DNA from: Tridacna crocea
Lineage: Eukaryota; Mollusca; Bivalvia; Cardiida; Cardiidae
Length of the DNA: 64,000 nucleotides
Reading direction: 5' to 3'
Assembly (NCBI GenBank): GCA_943736015.1
Contig: OX031056.1
Coordinates: 62,895,277-62,959,276, forward strand
The translations under genes were made by a program, and so were the position numbers. Numbering within the stretch: the stretch's first letter is position 1; each line of letters opens with the position of its first letter. The notes beneath the pieces were generated by a model. That model was not told the origin of the DNA. It saw only the letters and a program-made list of their open reading frames with translations, and searched no databases. Below are positions 41,701 to 53,640 of this stretch, piece by piece.

Positions 41701-42029
41701 GTAATATTTTGGCATGCATAATACACGGAAAGCTCAATTCTTAATGCAAAAACAAAATTTATGTCAGTTACTCATACTGGAACTCAGATCAAAGTACTAA
41801 CATAATAGTTTTAGTTTTTGGGACAAAGGAAATTAGCCATTTTACCATGTATAAATCTTTTTTTTCGACATTTACGTCACTTTCAGATGATATTTAAAAG
41901 CAGTCCCATGCAGAGGCAGTGCCAGTCTTCTAATCAAACTCAAGTTCAGATACAGATGAAAAGTTGTGACCGTGAAATTCCATTTCCCACAGAATTTCTG
42001 CGAAATTTGAAAATGACTCGTATATCGGT
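41701..42029. other. No gene seen
   Basis: Nothing recognised. The right boundary of the DDE-OTU element is probably in or before this stretch. Confidence 0.35.
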
Positions 42030-42185
42030 CGTTTACATTTCATTATCTCCCGCTAGATGGCATTCTATAAATACTCATCTATCTGATATGGGCATCCTGG
42101 GTACAGAGGCCGAACCACTTTCCTACGCGACAACCGTTACTTTGAATTTAACGACGTTTGGTATAAATGTTTACGCGCATCCATA
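42030..42185 (+). repeat. Dispersed repeat D, copy 2
   Basis: Shares 'cattatctcccgctagatgg', 'gggcatcctgggtacagag' and 'caaccgttactttgaa' with 375-480. Confidence 0.65.
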
Positions 42186-42465
42186 CTGCGCATGTGTATT
42201 TCTCACAAATAGTAAAACTATCAGCGCTATTGTGTATTTTTCGCACAAATGGCAATAGTAACAGCGGACCGATGGTGCACTTATACAAGAAGAACATTCT
42301 ACGGATGGTAATAGTACGGTTGCAATAGCCATGGTTTTCTATGGTTGAAATAAAAAGGGGAAGTTTTCATCAAAACGAATGCTTATTTGTAGTGGAAAAG
42401 GGAATTTTTTACGCAATGTCAGCCATCCAACGATGAAAATGATACATCTTCTGACGTTTTCCTGA

Positions 42466-42518
42466 AACTGGCAGGCCAGTTGTCATGCTATCCTTTTAGG
42501 AGAAAACTGGCCTGCCAG
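42466..42518. repeat. 15-bp-arm hairpin
   Basis: ACTGGCAGGCCAGTT at 42466-42480 and its complement at 42504-42518. Not seen elsewhere in the window. Confidence 0.6.
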
Positions 42519-42519
42519 T

Positions 42520-43190
42520 GTAAGGATGATATGACTGGTAAAGAATTAGCTGGAAAAAAAGTCCAGTTACACAGCAAACAATGAAACAGGCAGAAAATTG
42601 AAGCTGTTGAAGTGTACCTATTTCTTGAAGTATAGCTATTTCCTCTTTGAAAAATACTGTGGGAAAAGGAAAAATTTCTTCCACTGAATAATTTTTCCTT
42701 TTTCCATCATGTCAGCCGAGCTTTTATCCCTTTCCTTGGAAAAAAAAAACTTCCAATGTGACCTTCATCCCTTTTTCCTGGGGAAAGAAGCAGGGGTAGG
42801 TGCCATTTTTATTTTTTCTTATTGTCAAGATTTATAAGTACTATGATTGTGGAAATTTTAGAAAAAAATCTGTCCGTTAGAAAGTATGCTTTTATTGAAA
42901 ATCAAATCTTAACCCGGTCAAATTATCTCCCTTTTTCACTCAGTGGTCTATATATAAAAATGCATATTGGTACATTTACATGCTCAGAACCAGGCTTTTA
43001 TATGTTTTTTGTGCAAAACTGAATTAATTTTCTTTAAAGTGATGTATATTTGTATATTCTTCTGGCAATTCTCCTGTTTAATTGACTATTCAAGGAAAGT
43101 GTGTTAAATCCAGTATATGCTAAATCTTGTAACTGTATATACCTTTTTCAAAAGTGAATTTCTCAGAAACGAGCACGGAGACCTCCCTTT
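42520..43190. other. No gene seen
   Basis: Poly-A/T-rich DNA with decayed 'gaaaaaggaaaaa' text that may be T-family debris. No ORF of note. Confidence 0.35.
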
Positions 43191-43198
43191 TTTAGGCC

Positions 43199-43230
43199 AG
43201 GGAATCCCTCTCAAGGGATTCCCTTGCCTA
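43199..43230. repeat. Short perfect hairpin
   Basis: AGGGAATCCCT and AGGGATTCCCT arms are separated by about four bases. Confidence 0.5.
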
Positions 43231-43719
43231 TAGGGATCGTAAGCTGCCTATTCAGACAAAAATGTTGGACGGTGTGTCCACTCTATATCGCTGAGTCCGC
43301 CAAAACAGCTAGTTTCCCAAGTATATACAGAGATTGCTTATCACACGGTGTGAATGCTTACCTTTCCTCAAAGCTTTCATCTGCAAAATGCCATGGAATT
43401 GCAAGGGTATTACAATCCTTTAATAACTGACGAGTGTGTGTGTTTTTTATCCCGTTTTTGTCATTAACACTGAACTAATAAAGGCGTAACCTAATGAACT
43501 TGGCTTTATTCGGCAGTTGTGTATTCTTACGCGCTATATACGGTTAAAATCTATAACGATCTCTCTTGCACCCCGGATCATTCACATTCAGGTATGGTGA
43601 GACTAACGAACGACGATTCTGCTCGGAGTTTGTCTATAACGTTGTGTTGACATTTGAACATGTGTGTCACAAAACACGTCTCCGCTAAAATGCGATTGTA
43701 AATAAAGCAAACTACATAC

Positions 43720-43935
43720 AGAATATTGGCCCGAGTTATGTTTATCACTTTTTCTTATGTATATCGACTAAATCTAGGGTGCTTCAGCGGAATGCTGGAG
43801 AAATCGGCCCCTGGAGAAATCGTCCCCAAACTGCTTGGCCCGTGTTATGTTTATCACTCCGGAGAAATCGTCCCCTTGAGACGATTTCTTTGGTGAAATC
43901 GTCCCCAAATAAAATTTTAGAAAAATCGACCCCAA
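43720..43935 (+). repeat. Short interspersed GGAGAAATCGTCCCC repeats
   Basis: GAGAAATCG(G/T)CCCC-like units occur five or six times between 43787 and 43935, sometimes as 'gaaatcgtccccaaa'. The phrase 'gttatgtttatcact' occurs at about 43735 and 43846, showing a ~110-bp duplication. Confidence 0.6.
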
Positions 43936-44349
43936 TATCAAATTTGATTGATATCGTTAATCAAGTCGTCTATAAAAAAATATTTTTGAAATTTCGTTGT
44001 CTTTAGTATGTACATTATGTTTATTATTTACCTTTATCCAAGAGTTATTTGGTAGTTTTGTCATTGTTTATACTGTCTATTTCACACTGATAGGATGTAT
44101 TTCACACCTTTTACACCTGCAACAAATAGATTACACCTGTGTGATTCTTGAAAATATCTTTGATTGACTTTGATTTGAAACCAAATAAATGCTTATAATT
44201 TTTTTCTGTAGTCGTTCGCTTGTCATTTAATGTATTTTTTCATCTCTCTCTTTCTCTCTACTGGTGTCATATGACATACCTGTGACCAATACCATTTAGC
44301 AGGGGCATCAGTGTCTCTGACTCACATATTTCTAGTGTTCACTAGGGCT

Positions 44350-44650
44350 TGTGTGCATCCGAATATTTCCGGTCCATAACTTCTACAATTGTGGATGGAT
44401 TTCAAAATCATTTGGCACAATTGACCTCCATCACGGTTAGATGTGCCATTTGAAACATCTGTTCAAGTAGGTTCAAGATTAAGGCCGCAGTGAAGGCCAA
44501 TTTTTCGTCCGAACCATAACTCCTACATTTTTCGATAGATTCCGATATAAATTAGCATAATGCATTGTTCTCCATCATGAGCAGAAGTTCCCTTTGAAAC
44601 ATTTATTCAGGTCCGGGGTCTAGGTCAAGCTTGAGAGTCAAGTGTTCGCG
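44350..44650 (+). repeat. Two diverged ~140-bp tandem units
   Basis: 'tccggtccataacttctaca' near 44369 and 'gtccgaaccataactcctac' near 44507 start parallel units. Each continues with a 'gat(t)tc' step, a 'catcac/catcatg' step and 'tttgaaacat'. Confidence 0.6.
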
Positions 44651-44659
44651 GGCTTGACA

Positions 44660-45640
44660 CAAGTTGTCCTTGGACAACGGTAATGAATTAGGATTAACGC
44701 CTTTTTATATTATGTAGATATAAGTATTGAAGATCAAGTCACTGTGACTTGTCCGCAAAATAGGCAAGTAAAATAGGAAAACCGAGCTTAATCGTTTTCC
44801 TAAAACAATCCAACCTTTTCACAGTATTTTATTGAGAAAATATTTTGGCTTAAAGAGAATTTGCTTGTAACAAGCAATTCCTCCCAACTTCCCAAAAATC
44901 TTACTTTTCAATATACACGAAGAACTACTTTGGATTTTCACCTACAACTTCCTTCAAATATAACCAGTTAAAAATTTCGTCGACTTGTGGAAGGTAGAGA
45001 CAACATGACCAACTGCCATATCACTCCAGTCTTTATTATTCATTACATTTTACCTTGATATCTATCTTACATATATTTTCATTGAAATCAATAAAAATAA
45101 ATATGTTCTTGAGTCATAAATGTAAAAAATAAAGTCATTCAGGACTACAAGACATCACATGTCTCAAAAAATTTAGATAATAAAAGTTGGTATTGCGCCG
45201 ATTGAATACGGTTCAATTTTGACTTGGGATTGTTTACAAGCACGACAATTTACTAAGTATTCTAAGCCATTATCAAGCACCCTATAACTGTGAGCACATG
45301 CCTAGCTCTGGCTTAATTAGTTTCTGGCTGGTGCTTTCTAGTATCAATTCAAAATTTCCTGATAAAACCAAGAATTTCAGGGGCTTAGTGGAATCCGCTT
45401 GTATCCCTGTCCGTCTACCTGTTTGTATTAATTAAAATTGATATCATGTGTTGTTTTGTATCCTCAATTTCCTGGCCTTCAGTACTATCAGTACTTTGAT
45501 TTTCATTGCAATCTACAAGAGACATGATGAGTTTTGTATGTGCAAAGTTTAAAAAAAAATCTGTCCGTTGGAAGAATTTGTCATAAACGTCTTTAAAACA
45601 AAAATAAGGTTTACTCAAAACGCTCCTTCGTGCAATTCAC
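44660..45640. other. No gene seen
   Basis: No supported ORF and no repeat recurring in the window was noticed. Confidence 0.4.
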
Positions 45641-45644
45641 TCAA

Positions 45645-45860
45645 CTATGATCACCAGTTTAGAGAAATCTGTAGCTAAAGCAGGTCTCATTTCTCCTCAA
45701 ACGTATTGATACATAAAAGCTATTTTCAACATTGCTACTTTATAGAGCGTAATATTACAGTCAGCCCGCTTTCGGGGCTAGTAGTGATGCGTCATATAAG
45801 ACAGTCGAATCTTCGAAGAATATGACATGCGCAGACAACGGTTTACATTTAAACAGCGAA
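45645..45860 (+). repeat. Dispersed repeat D, copy 4
   Basis: Contains 'ctcctcaaacgtattgat', 'attgctactttatagagcg', 'gatgcgtcatataagacag' and 'acatgcgcagacaacg', as in copy 1. Confidence 0.65.
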
Positions 45861-45879
45861 TCACGTGATTTTATACATG

Positions 45880-46570
45880 GCGCGCCAATGTCAGTCGTTT
45901 AGCAACGACATAAACAGTCTCGATGAAGTTATTCACATCTGTCTCATCCTCGGATACCCCGGGGTCTCCCTATTTGCTACGCTACATCGACCCCTGGGAC
46001 AATTAATTGAATTTCCCTCGCTTTACCGCTGGCCGAATGCTGGCTTTTCATTGGTTCCATCATCATTTTGTGATGGGCGAGTGGACTGTACGCTATGACG
46101 TTTCGTATCGATTTTCGGCGGCTGATTCAAAGTTTTATTAGTCAATTGTCCCAGGGGTCGATGTAGCGTAGCAAATAGGGAGACCCCGGGGTATCCGAGG
46201 ATGCATCTGTCTGTTAGTAGGTGAAAACTTCGAACGGAATAATGATAAACCACGTAAAAACTGAATTTTCGAACTGTTTGTAAACTGAAATGTTGTTAGA
46301 AAGATTTCGATAGAAAATTGAAACTTAAGTTTTCTTTTGTAAGAGAAGCCTGACAATTTTCAGAACGGTAAACCGGCGTATTTCCGGGCGATTAATGTAC
46401 TGATCTGCTGCATAACAATCCGCCAGATACAGCCGAAGGATTTGATGGCTTCCATCACCAGAGATATGCCGAATGAACCTTATAGATGCATTAGTACAGC
46501 TAAGGGTAAAGCTGTTAAAACTCATAAGTGAGAAGAATGACTCAGCTGTTTAAACTTAGATTAATAAGTA
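45880..46570 (+). repeat. Repeat X, copy 1 (carries the 259-bp MITE)
   Basis: Outside the MITE it matches 50950-51335 and, more distantly, 47940-48480 and 50040-50420 ('tttagcaacgacataaac', 'gatttcgatagaaaatt', 'gtttaaac'-containing end). The copy at 46213-46565 is about 95% identical to 50977-51328 by eye. Confidence 0.75.
45945..46203. mobile_element. 259-bp MITE with 9-bp target duplication
   Basis: Terminal inverted repeats of about 58 bp start CATCCTCGGATACCCCGGGG. CATCTGTCT flanks it on both sides (45936-45944 and 46204-46212). Empty-site relatives occur at about 50124-50150 and 50958-50985. Long TIRs with a 9-bp duplication suggest a Mutator- or Merlin-like origin. No coding capacity. 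Confidence 0.88.
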
Positions 46571-46572
46571 TA

Positions 46573-46673
46573 AGTTATTGATCATATATTTCATTTGTAT
46601 GAAATTAAATCGGAGGGAGGCGAAGCCGACCGACGATTTAGTTTCATACAAATGAAATATATGATCAATAACT
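46573..46673. repeat. Perfect 32-bp-arm hairpin
   Basis: Arms at 46573-46604 and 46642-46673 start AGTTATTGATCATATATTTC. The loop contains 'cggagggaggcgaagccgac'. The same hairpin occurs, flipped, at 48478-48584 and as a half at 50565-50605. Confidence 0.85.
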
Positions 46674-47290
46674 AACTTACAGTTTGCCCTACTTTCTAAT
46701 TGACTGACAGCTAAGGATGGGTGGAAAGAGCCATACAAGAACGACAGAAAGCTCGATTCGACACGCCTCTTTTGATTGACGGTTGTACGTACGAGCGTTT
46801 TCAGTCGTACAGCGTTAAAATTGTTACTCAGGTTGTCCTTGAACTAGTTTCAGGACAATTGTCTGCAGTCAGGCTCATTCGGTGATGGTAGCCATCATAT
46901 CCCTCGTCTGTATCTAGTGGATTGATATGCAGCAGATCGGTACACCCGGAAATACGCCGGTATAACGTTCTGAAAATTGTCAGGCTCCTCTTCCAAAAGA
47001 AAACTTGCAGTTTGTACATTAATTTTTTATCAATTCCAATTGAAGTTTTAACCGACAGATAGACATGTAAATGACTTCACCCAGGTCGTTTATGTCGTTG
47101 CTAAACGAATCACATTGGCCTGCCATGTATAAGATCACGTGACTCGCAGTTCAAATGTAAATGACCGTTATACGGACGAGGTTAGATGTAGGTACGGAAT
47201 CGGCCGAATTTCATGCTCTTTGAAGCGATAGATTCAGCAATGGATGCATGCTTTGAGCCGGTTGACGCCGAGAAATATTATAAAAAAATT
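46600..47290 (-). repeat. Repeat X, copy 2 (inverted)
   Basis: Reverse complement of 47829-48587, sharing 'gaccgttatacggacgaggt', 'cgttgctaaacgaatcac', 'cttgaactagtttcaggac' and 'gacaattttcagaacg'-type blocks. Together with 47829-48587 it makes a palindrome with a ~540-bp spacer. Confidence 0.8.
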
Positions 47291-47828
47291 TACAGTTTGC
47301 CCAACTTTCTAAACCAATGAAAACGCCGGATTTCGTTCAAAATTGCTCGATTTAATTCCATACAGACTCAATATGTTGCAATATGTGACCACTTAATCAT
47401 TAAATGGTTGACCTATATACAGTTGTATCCCGGTTAACGAGAAGCTCCGCCCACAGTATTTTAGCTGGTCTTTGTAGAGTAAATACCATCTAATGCATAC
47501 ACTGTAGTAAAAGGGGTGGGGACTATCCAAGTAATTGCATCATCGCCAAAAAAGTGACGTAATTTCCACGTGAATATCGGGACTAAACAACTCGTATTTG
47601 AACACGTGGTATTTAACCCTTTACCAAAAACCTCTGGTTTTAACGACCCTGGTAACGAAGTCTTTACCAGGCTGGGAAATTTGGCTTGGGTCCAATTTAA
47701 AAACGTTCGCAGACAACAACTTTGTACTTGCTCAAATTATAGGATTTGTCTGTGGAAAGAAAAAAAGAAACATAGCAGGATAGGAGAAAATGCTACTTAC
47801 AAGCAAATTCTCCTCTTCCCACAATATT
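47290..47828 (+). repeat. Repeat Y, copy 1
   Basis: Begins 'tacagtttgccc' and 'gaaaacgccggatttcgttc', then 'gttgtatcccggttaacgag'. It ends with a T-family-like piece (from 'ttaaccctttaccaaa' near 47614). Matches 49225-49905. Confidence 0.8.
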
Positions 47829-48587
47829 TCAATGCATCCATTGCGGAATCTATCGCTTCATTGAGCATGAAATTTAGCCGATTCCGACCCTACATCTAAC
47901 CTCGTCCGTATAACGATCGTTTACATTTGAACTACGAGTCACGTGATCTTATACATGGTGGGCCAACGTGATTCGTTTAGCAACGACATAAACGACCTGG
48001 GTGAAGTCATTTACATGTCTATCTGTCGGTTAAAACTTCAATTGGAATTGATAAAAAATCAATGTACAAACTGCTTGTCATCTGAAATATGGCTCGAAAG
48101 ATTTCTATAGAAAATTAAAACCCAAGTTTTCTTTTGTAAGAGGAGCCTGACAATTTTCAGAACGGGTAAAACCGACGTATTTCTGGGCGATGAATGTACC
48201 GATCTGCTGCATATCAATCCACTAGATACAGACGAACGATATTATAACTACCATCACCCGTGATATGCCGATTGAGCCTGACTGTAGACAATCGTCCTGA
48301 AGCTAGTTCAAGGACATCATAAATAAGAGTTAACGCCGTACGACTCAAAACGCACGTTCGCACAACCGTCAATCAAAAGAGGCGTGGCGAACATAAGTTT
48401 CTGTCGTTCTTGTGTATGGCTCTTTCCACCCATCCGCAACCGTCAGTCAATTAGAAAGTAGGGCAAACTGTAAGTTAGTTATTGATCAATAAATTTCATT
48501 TGTATGAAACTAAATCGTCGGTCGGCTTCGCCTCCCTCCGATTTAATTTCATACAAATGAAATATATTATCAATAACTTATACTTAT
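47829..48587 (+). repeat. Repeat X, copy 3
   Basis: Forward counterpart of copy 2. It ends with the hairpin containing 'cggtcggcttcgcctccctc'. Slightly more diverged at 'ctacgagtcacgtgatctta'. Confidence 0.8.
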
Positions 48588-49219
48588 TTTCCCCGACACA
48601 AGCGACGTCTCGCTAACACAACTTTGTACATGTCCCTCTAAAGTGGCTCACTGCCCATGATCTGTTTCATTTTGACTCATACCAGATAAGCCCTCTTTTT
48701 TACTGCCCTGAGTCAGAAGGTGCGTGAAAACATTGCGGGTAGTGGAGAAATTGCTTGTAAGGAGCATTTTCTCCTTTCCTGGCATGTTTCCTTTTTTTTT
48801 TTTTTTTTTTCTTTCTACAGACAAATCCTCTAATTTGAGCAATTACCAAGTTGTTGTCTGCAAACGGTTTTAAATTTGGACCCAAGGCAAGATTCCCAGT
48901 CTGGTAAAGACTTCCTTACCAGGGTCGTTAAAACCAGAGGTTATTTGGTAAAGGGTTAAATACCACGTGGTCAAGTACGAGTTGTTTAGTCCCGATATTC
49001 ACGTGGAAATTACGTCACCTTTTTGGTGATGATGCAATTAGTTAGAATAGTCCCCACCCCTTTTACTACAGTGTATGCGTTAGATTGGTATTTACCCTAC
49101 AAAGACCAGCTAAAAACTGTGGGCGGAGCTTCTCGTTAACCGGGATACAACTGTATGTAGGTCAACCATTTAATGATTAAGTGGTCACATATTGCAACAT
49201 ATTGAATCTGTATGGAATT
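48587..49219 (-). repeat. Repeat Y, copy 2 (left arm of giant palindrome)
   Basis: Reverse complement of 49279-49905, about 630 bp with high identity and a ~60-bp spacer between arms. Outer ends are TTTTCCCCGACACAAGCGAC on this side and its complement at 49905. Contains a T-family-like insert (about 48674-48960) and a T20 run near 48791. Confidence 0.85.
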
Positions 49220-49224
49220 TTACA

Positions 49225-49905
49225 GTTTGCCCTACTATCTAAACCAATGAAAACGCCGGATTTCGTTCAAAACTGCTCGATTTAATTCCGACAGACTCAA
49301 TATGTTGCAATATGTGACCACTTAATCATTAAATGGTTGACCTATATACAGTTGTATCCCGGTTAACGAAAAGCTCCGCCCACAGTATTTTAGCTGGTCT
49401 TTGTTGAGTAAATACCAATCTAATGCATACACTGTAGTAAAAGGGGTGGGGACTATTCTAACTAATTGCATCATCACCAAAAAAGTGACGTAATTTCCAC
49501 GTGAATATCGGGACTTAACAACTCGTACTTGACCAGGTGGTATTTTACCCTTTACCAAATAACCTCTGGTTTTAACGACCCTGGTAAGGAAGTCTTTACC
49601 AGGCTGGGAATTTTGGCTTGGATCCAATTTTAAAACCTTTTGCAGACAACAACTTGGTACTTGCTCAAATTAGAGGATTTCTCTGTGGAAAGAAAAAAAG
49701 AAAACATACCAGGAAAGGAGAACATGCTCCTTACAAGTAATTTCTCCTCTACCCGCAATGTTTTCACGCGCCTTCTGCCTCAAGGCAGTGAAAAAGAGGG
49801 CTTATCTGGTATGGGTTAAAAATGAAACAGATCATGGGCAGTGAGCCACTTTAGAGGGACATGTACACAGTTGTGTTAGCGAGACGTCGCCTGTGTCGGG
49901 AAAAT
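49225..49905 (+). repeat. Repeat Y, copy 3 (right arm of giant palindrome)
   Basis: Forward counterpart of copy 2. Its T-family-like insert runs from about 49546 ('taccctttaccaaataacc') to 49818 ('tggtatgggttaa'). Confidence 0.85.
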
Positions 49906-50605
49906 AATTTTTTTATAAATTTCTCCTCGTAAACCGGCTCAAAGCATGCATCCATTGCTGAATCTATCGCTTCAAAATGCATGAAATTTGGCCGATTCCG
50001 TACCTACATCTAACCTCGTCCGTATAACGGTCGTTTACATTTGAACTGCGAGTCACGTGGTCTTATACATGGCAGGCTAATGTGATTCGTTTAGCAACGA
50101 CATAAACGACCTCGATGAAGTTATTCACATCTGTCTATCTGTCGGTTAAAACTTCAATCGGAATCGATAAAAAAATTAATGTAGATCTACGAATTGTTTG
50201 TCGCCTGAAATATGGTTCGAAAGATTTCGATAGAAAATTAAAACCCAAGTTTTCTTTTGTAAGAGGAGCCTGACAATTTTCAGAACGGTATACCGGCGTA
50301 TTTCCGGATGTACCGATCTGCTTTATATCAATCCACTAGATACAGACGAGGGATATGATGGCTACCATCACCCGTGATATGCCGAATGAGCCTGACTGCA
50401 GACAATTGTCCTGAAACTAGTTCAAGGACAACCTGAGTAACAGTTTTAACGCCGTACGACTGAAAACGCACGTACGTACAACCGTTAATCAAAAGAGGCG
50501 TGTCGAACCGAGCTTTCTGTCGTTCTTGTATGGCTCTTTCCACCCATCCTTAGCTGTCCCTCCGATTTAATTTCATACAAATGAAATATATGATCAATAA
50601 CTTAT
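49906..50605 (+). repeat. Repeat X, copy 4
   Basis: Forward copy matching 47829-48480, for example 'ccgattccgtacctacatct', 'gagtcacgtgg', 'tagcaacgacataaacgacc'. It ends in a half hairpin at 50565-50605, then an inverted Y edge at 50608-50672 ('gcaaactgta'). Confidence 0.8.
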
Positions 50606-50689
50606 ACAAATCAAGCAGTTTTGAATGAAATCCGGCGTTTTCATTGTTTTGGAAAGTAGGGCAAACTGTAACCAATTTAAATGTTTACG

Positions 50690-50950
50690 GTGAAAAATCA
50701 ATAGGGTTAAAGCTACTGATGTGATAATTTAACTGTGATTTGTCTGAAAATCAGACTTTATCGTGTAAACAAGAATTCGAAATTTTCAACTTAAAATGGC
50801 TACTTTTCCCATACAGTTGAAGCTATTGATGAGATAAATAAACTGTGCAAGTTTCACAGAACTCTTTTTACAATGCACATTTTATCGCGTAAACAAGAAT
50901 TTGAAATTTTCAACTTAAAATGGCTACTTTTCCAATATTTTTTTATTGGA
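50690..50950 (+). repeat. Repeat shared with 8450-8800
   Basis: Two ~130-bp units with 'gtaaacaagaatt(c/t)gaaatttt', 'caacttaaaatggctacttt' and 'gatga(t/g)ataa'. Inverse of the 8450 block. Confidence 0.5.
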
Positions 50951-51335
50951 TTTTTTTACACATCTGTCTATCTGTCGATGATAACTTCAAACGGAATACC
51001 ATAAACCACGTTAAAAATGAATTTTCGAACTGTTTGTAAACTGAAATGTAGTTAGAAAGATTTCGATAGAAAATTGAAACTTAAGTTTTCTTTTGTAGGA
51101 GGAGCCTGGCAATTTTCAGAACGGTAAACCGGCGTATTTCCGGGCGATTAATGTACTGATCTGCTGCATAACAATCCGCCAGATACAGCCAAGGGATTTG
51201 ATGGCTTCCATTACCCGAGATATGCCGAATGAACCTTATTGATGCATTAGTACAGCTAAGGGTAAAGCTGTTAAAACTCATAAGTGAGTAGAATGACTCA
51301 GCTGTTTAAACATAGATTAATAACCAATTTAAATG
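50950..51335 (+). repeat. Repeat X, copy 5 (partial)
   Basis: Direct near-identical match to 46213-46565 ('aaccggcgtatttccgggcg', 'ctgctgcataacaatccgcc', 'gcattagtacagctaagggt'). Confidence 0.8.
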
Positions 51336-51965
51336 TTTACAGTTCAAGAGATTAAAAAAACTCCAAAGATTGTCCCTCATTCAAAACCAAAAACGACATC
51401 AACAAATGCTTGAAGGCTTCCAAAGCATGAAATGCATATTCTATCCATCGTAACATGTGCAATATCGCAGACACTAGGGGCAACACTTGGCGTAAATATA
51501 CACGAATGACCGTAATGCCACAAAACAAGGATGACATGGGTTAAGAATTGTCCGAAAACTTGCTGAAAACCTGTGTAGATGTGATTTTTCTTTTTAACTT
51601 TTACACAAATGAGTCTAGAATTACCTGTTAACGGTTAAAAATAAAAAGTATTGCGATTTTTAACCCATAAGAAAATATTGTTTCCGACAATGTAGATCAA
51701 ATATCAGAATGCACATTTGTGCAGTCTGGTCTTGATCTGCTCTGTCCACAAGAGCGCTCCGGGTGGCGGTCAGCAGCTTAAGGGTAAAGCGACGCTCTAC
51801 AAGAAAAAAACGGAGGTAAATGCATCTTGGTGTTGCATTACACGACGCAAGTCATCGCTCAGTGTGTGTTGTCATTCTCTATACGCTGCATAAATCGTCT
51901 GGAATAATGGTCCTGTGACACACAAGCAGAATATTTATGACCTATCACACAAAAAGGGGCCTTCT
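51336..51965. other. No gene seen
   Basis: Nothing recognised. Confidence 0.4.
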
Positions 51966-51971
51966 GTGAAC

Positions 51972-52040
51972 CGCGAAAAGTGTCAACCTTTGTCAGAGTG
52001 CGCAAATTGCGCAGGCTGTCCAGGGTTCACACTTTTCGCT
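51972..52040. repeat. Foldback with GCGCAAATTGCGCAGGC core
   Basis: Arms GCGAAAAGTGT (51974) and ACACTTTTCGC (52028) enclose 'tgcgcaaattgcgcaggctg'. The same core type is seen at 9310, 10310, 10690 and 52240. Confidence 0.65.
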
Positions 52041-52556
52041 TTAATGACGTTTTCTGTAAGAAAAGTGGTCATTGTACCTTGTTTTACAATCATTTTTGAA
52101 TTATCAACCTTAAGTGACCTCTACTATCGTTGGTCGGTTTTCATCTAATTGATGTTCAGAATTGCCAGATTGTCCCTTTTTACGTGATGGGTCACATTTA
52201 ATTATGGCAAAAAACTATAGCAAACGTTTCGACTCAGGTCAGCATGTGTGGGCTGCGCAGCCTGACATACGACGATATTTTTGGTCCAAAAAATAAGCCA
52301 CCTATTTTGATAGCATGTTACTTTTGGTTTTTGAATTATTACTGTGGCATTTTTTTGTATACTTTACAATATTTAAACAATAGAATAAGAGTTCGTAAAT
52401 CAATCCTGTCCTTGAACAAGGTACATGTATTTGAGTCATGCTTCATTAAAAAAGGGGCTTAATGTATTCTACAAACACTGTCGCCCTAGATAAGCGCAAA
52501 ATGACCTGGGACGAAACTTTTTACTATTCGTCAATTTTCTGTATGTCAAATGACCA

Positions 52557-52754
52557 GGGCCTGTATTCACCAACCATTTTTGAGAATATTCTTAGTCTTA
52601 TTCTCAAAGATTTTCTACATTTGTCAGTAACACAACTTCTGATTGGCTAAACCAAATGGTTTAGCCAATCAAAAGTTGTGTTAATTACAAATGTAGAAAA
52701 TTATGGAGAGTAAGACAAAGAACGTTCTTAAGAATGGTTGGTGAATACAGGCCC
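52557..52754. mobile_element. 198-bp foldback MITE
   Basis: Ends GGGCCTGTATTCACCAACCA and its complement. The centre is 'ggctaaaccaaatggtttagcc'. Related copy at 36222-36392. Target duplication unclear. Confidence 0.8.
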
Positions 52755-52759
52755 AGTAA

Positions 52760-53510
52760 ATCGGTTGTAAGACTCAATGGATGTTATGAATCTTTGCTGA
52801 ATAATTACTTGCCAAGTAAGACGTATCACAAAGATGCATTAAGCCCCTTTTGGCAGAACATGGATCTTTTGTATGTAACCATAAATTACTGATTAGACAA
52901 GGAAGTCTCAGGGCCTTCGTCCTCTGTAGATTAGAGCCGCTTTGATTATTTTGTGCCGTTATCGCCTGCATCGAAATTATTTATGAACGTTGTCGGTTAA
53001 ATGACACTTGAATACCAAAGGACTTCAATTTTTTTATGCAACCACTCCTCATTTGTATGAAAGTAGAGCCCCCAATCGCTCAATAGAAAGATGAACATAC
53101 GCACAGAGGCGCTTATACATTAAGCTCGAATGCCTTTTGTACAAAAACTGTTTCGGTGGACAATAAAGTAAATATTCATTGAACATGAATACTTTCGTTC
53201 CAAGGGCTGACTTTTTTGGCATGGAGAAGGGCTACCATAGTATAGTATTCGTAGCAAGAAATAACTAAAAAGGGACATCTGATTCAAATTTTCCAGCAGA
53301 TAGGTTTGTCTCTTCAAGTAAACATGTCTGTATTTTGACCAGTTAAAATGTCGATTTATTCATTTGTTATCTGTGCCAAAAAGTACAATATAGGTCAAAA
53401 GCCGACATATTTAGCTACCCCGAAAAAAACAGAGACCGGAAATAGACGTGAAACTAGCTTATTATAGATGAAATACTCCTAACAATCAAAATGCTATGCA
53501 CAATTCAAGA
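52760..53510. other. No gene seen
   Basis: Nothing recognised except a possible decayed foldback edge near 52835. Confidence 0.4.
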
Positions 53511-53516
53511 ACCTTT

Positions 53517-53585
53517 TGCGGACAGTTTAGATTAAGATCAGACTGCACAGAACGTGCAGTCTGATCTTTTATCTACACTGTCCGA
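53517..53585. repeat. GATCAGACTGCAC hairpin, copy
   Basis: AGATCAGACTGCAC and its complement around an AGAAC loop, with outer 'cggacagt' and 'actgtccg' pairing. Same family as 57457. Confidence 0.8.
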
Positions 53586-53640
53586 TGATGAGATATATTC
53601 CCCCCAAAATAACTTGGAAATAGCAATATTCGGACTTTAA

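Noticed and set aside
48700-48885. Lys-rich minus ORFs in the Y unit
   Set aside because: They come from a poly-T tract inside a non-coding repeat arm.
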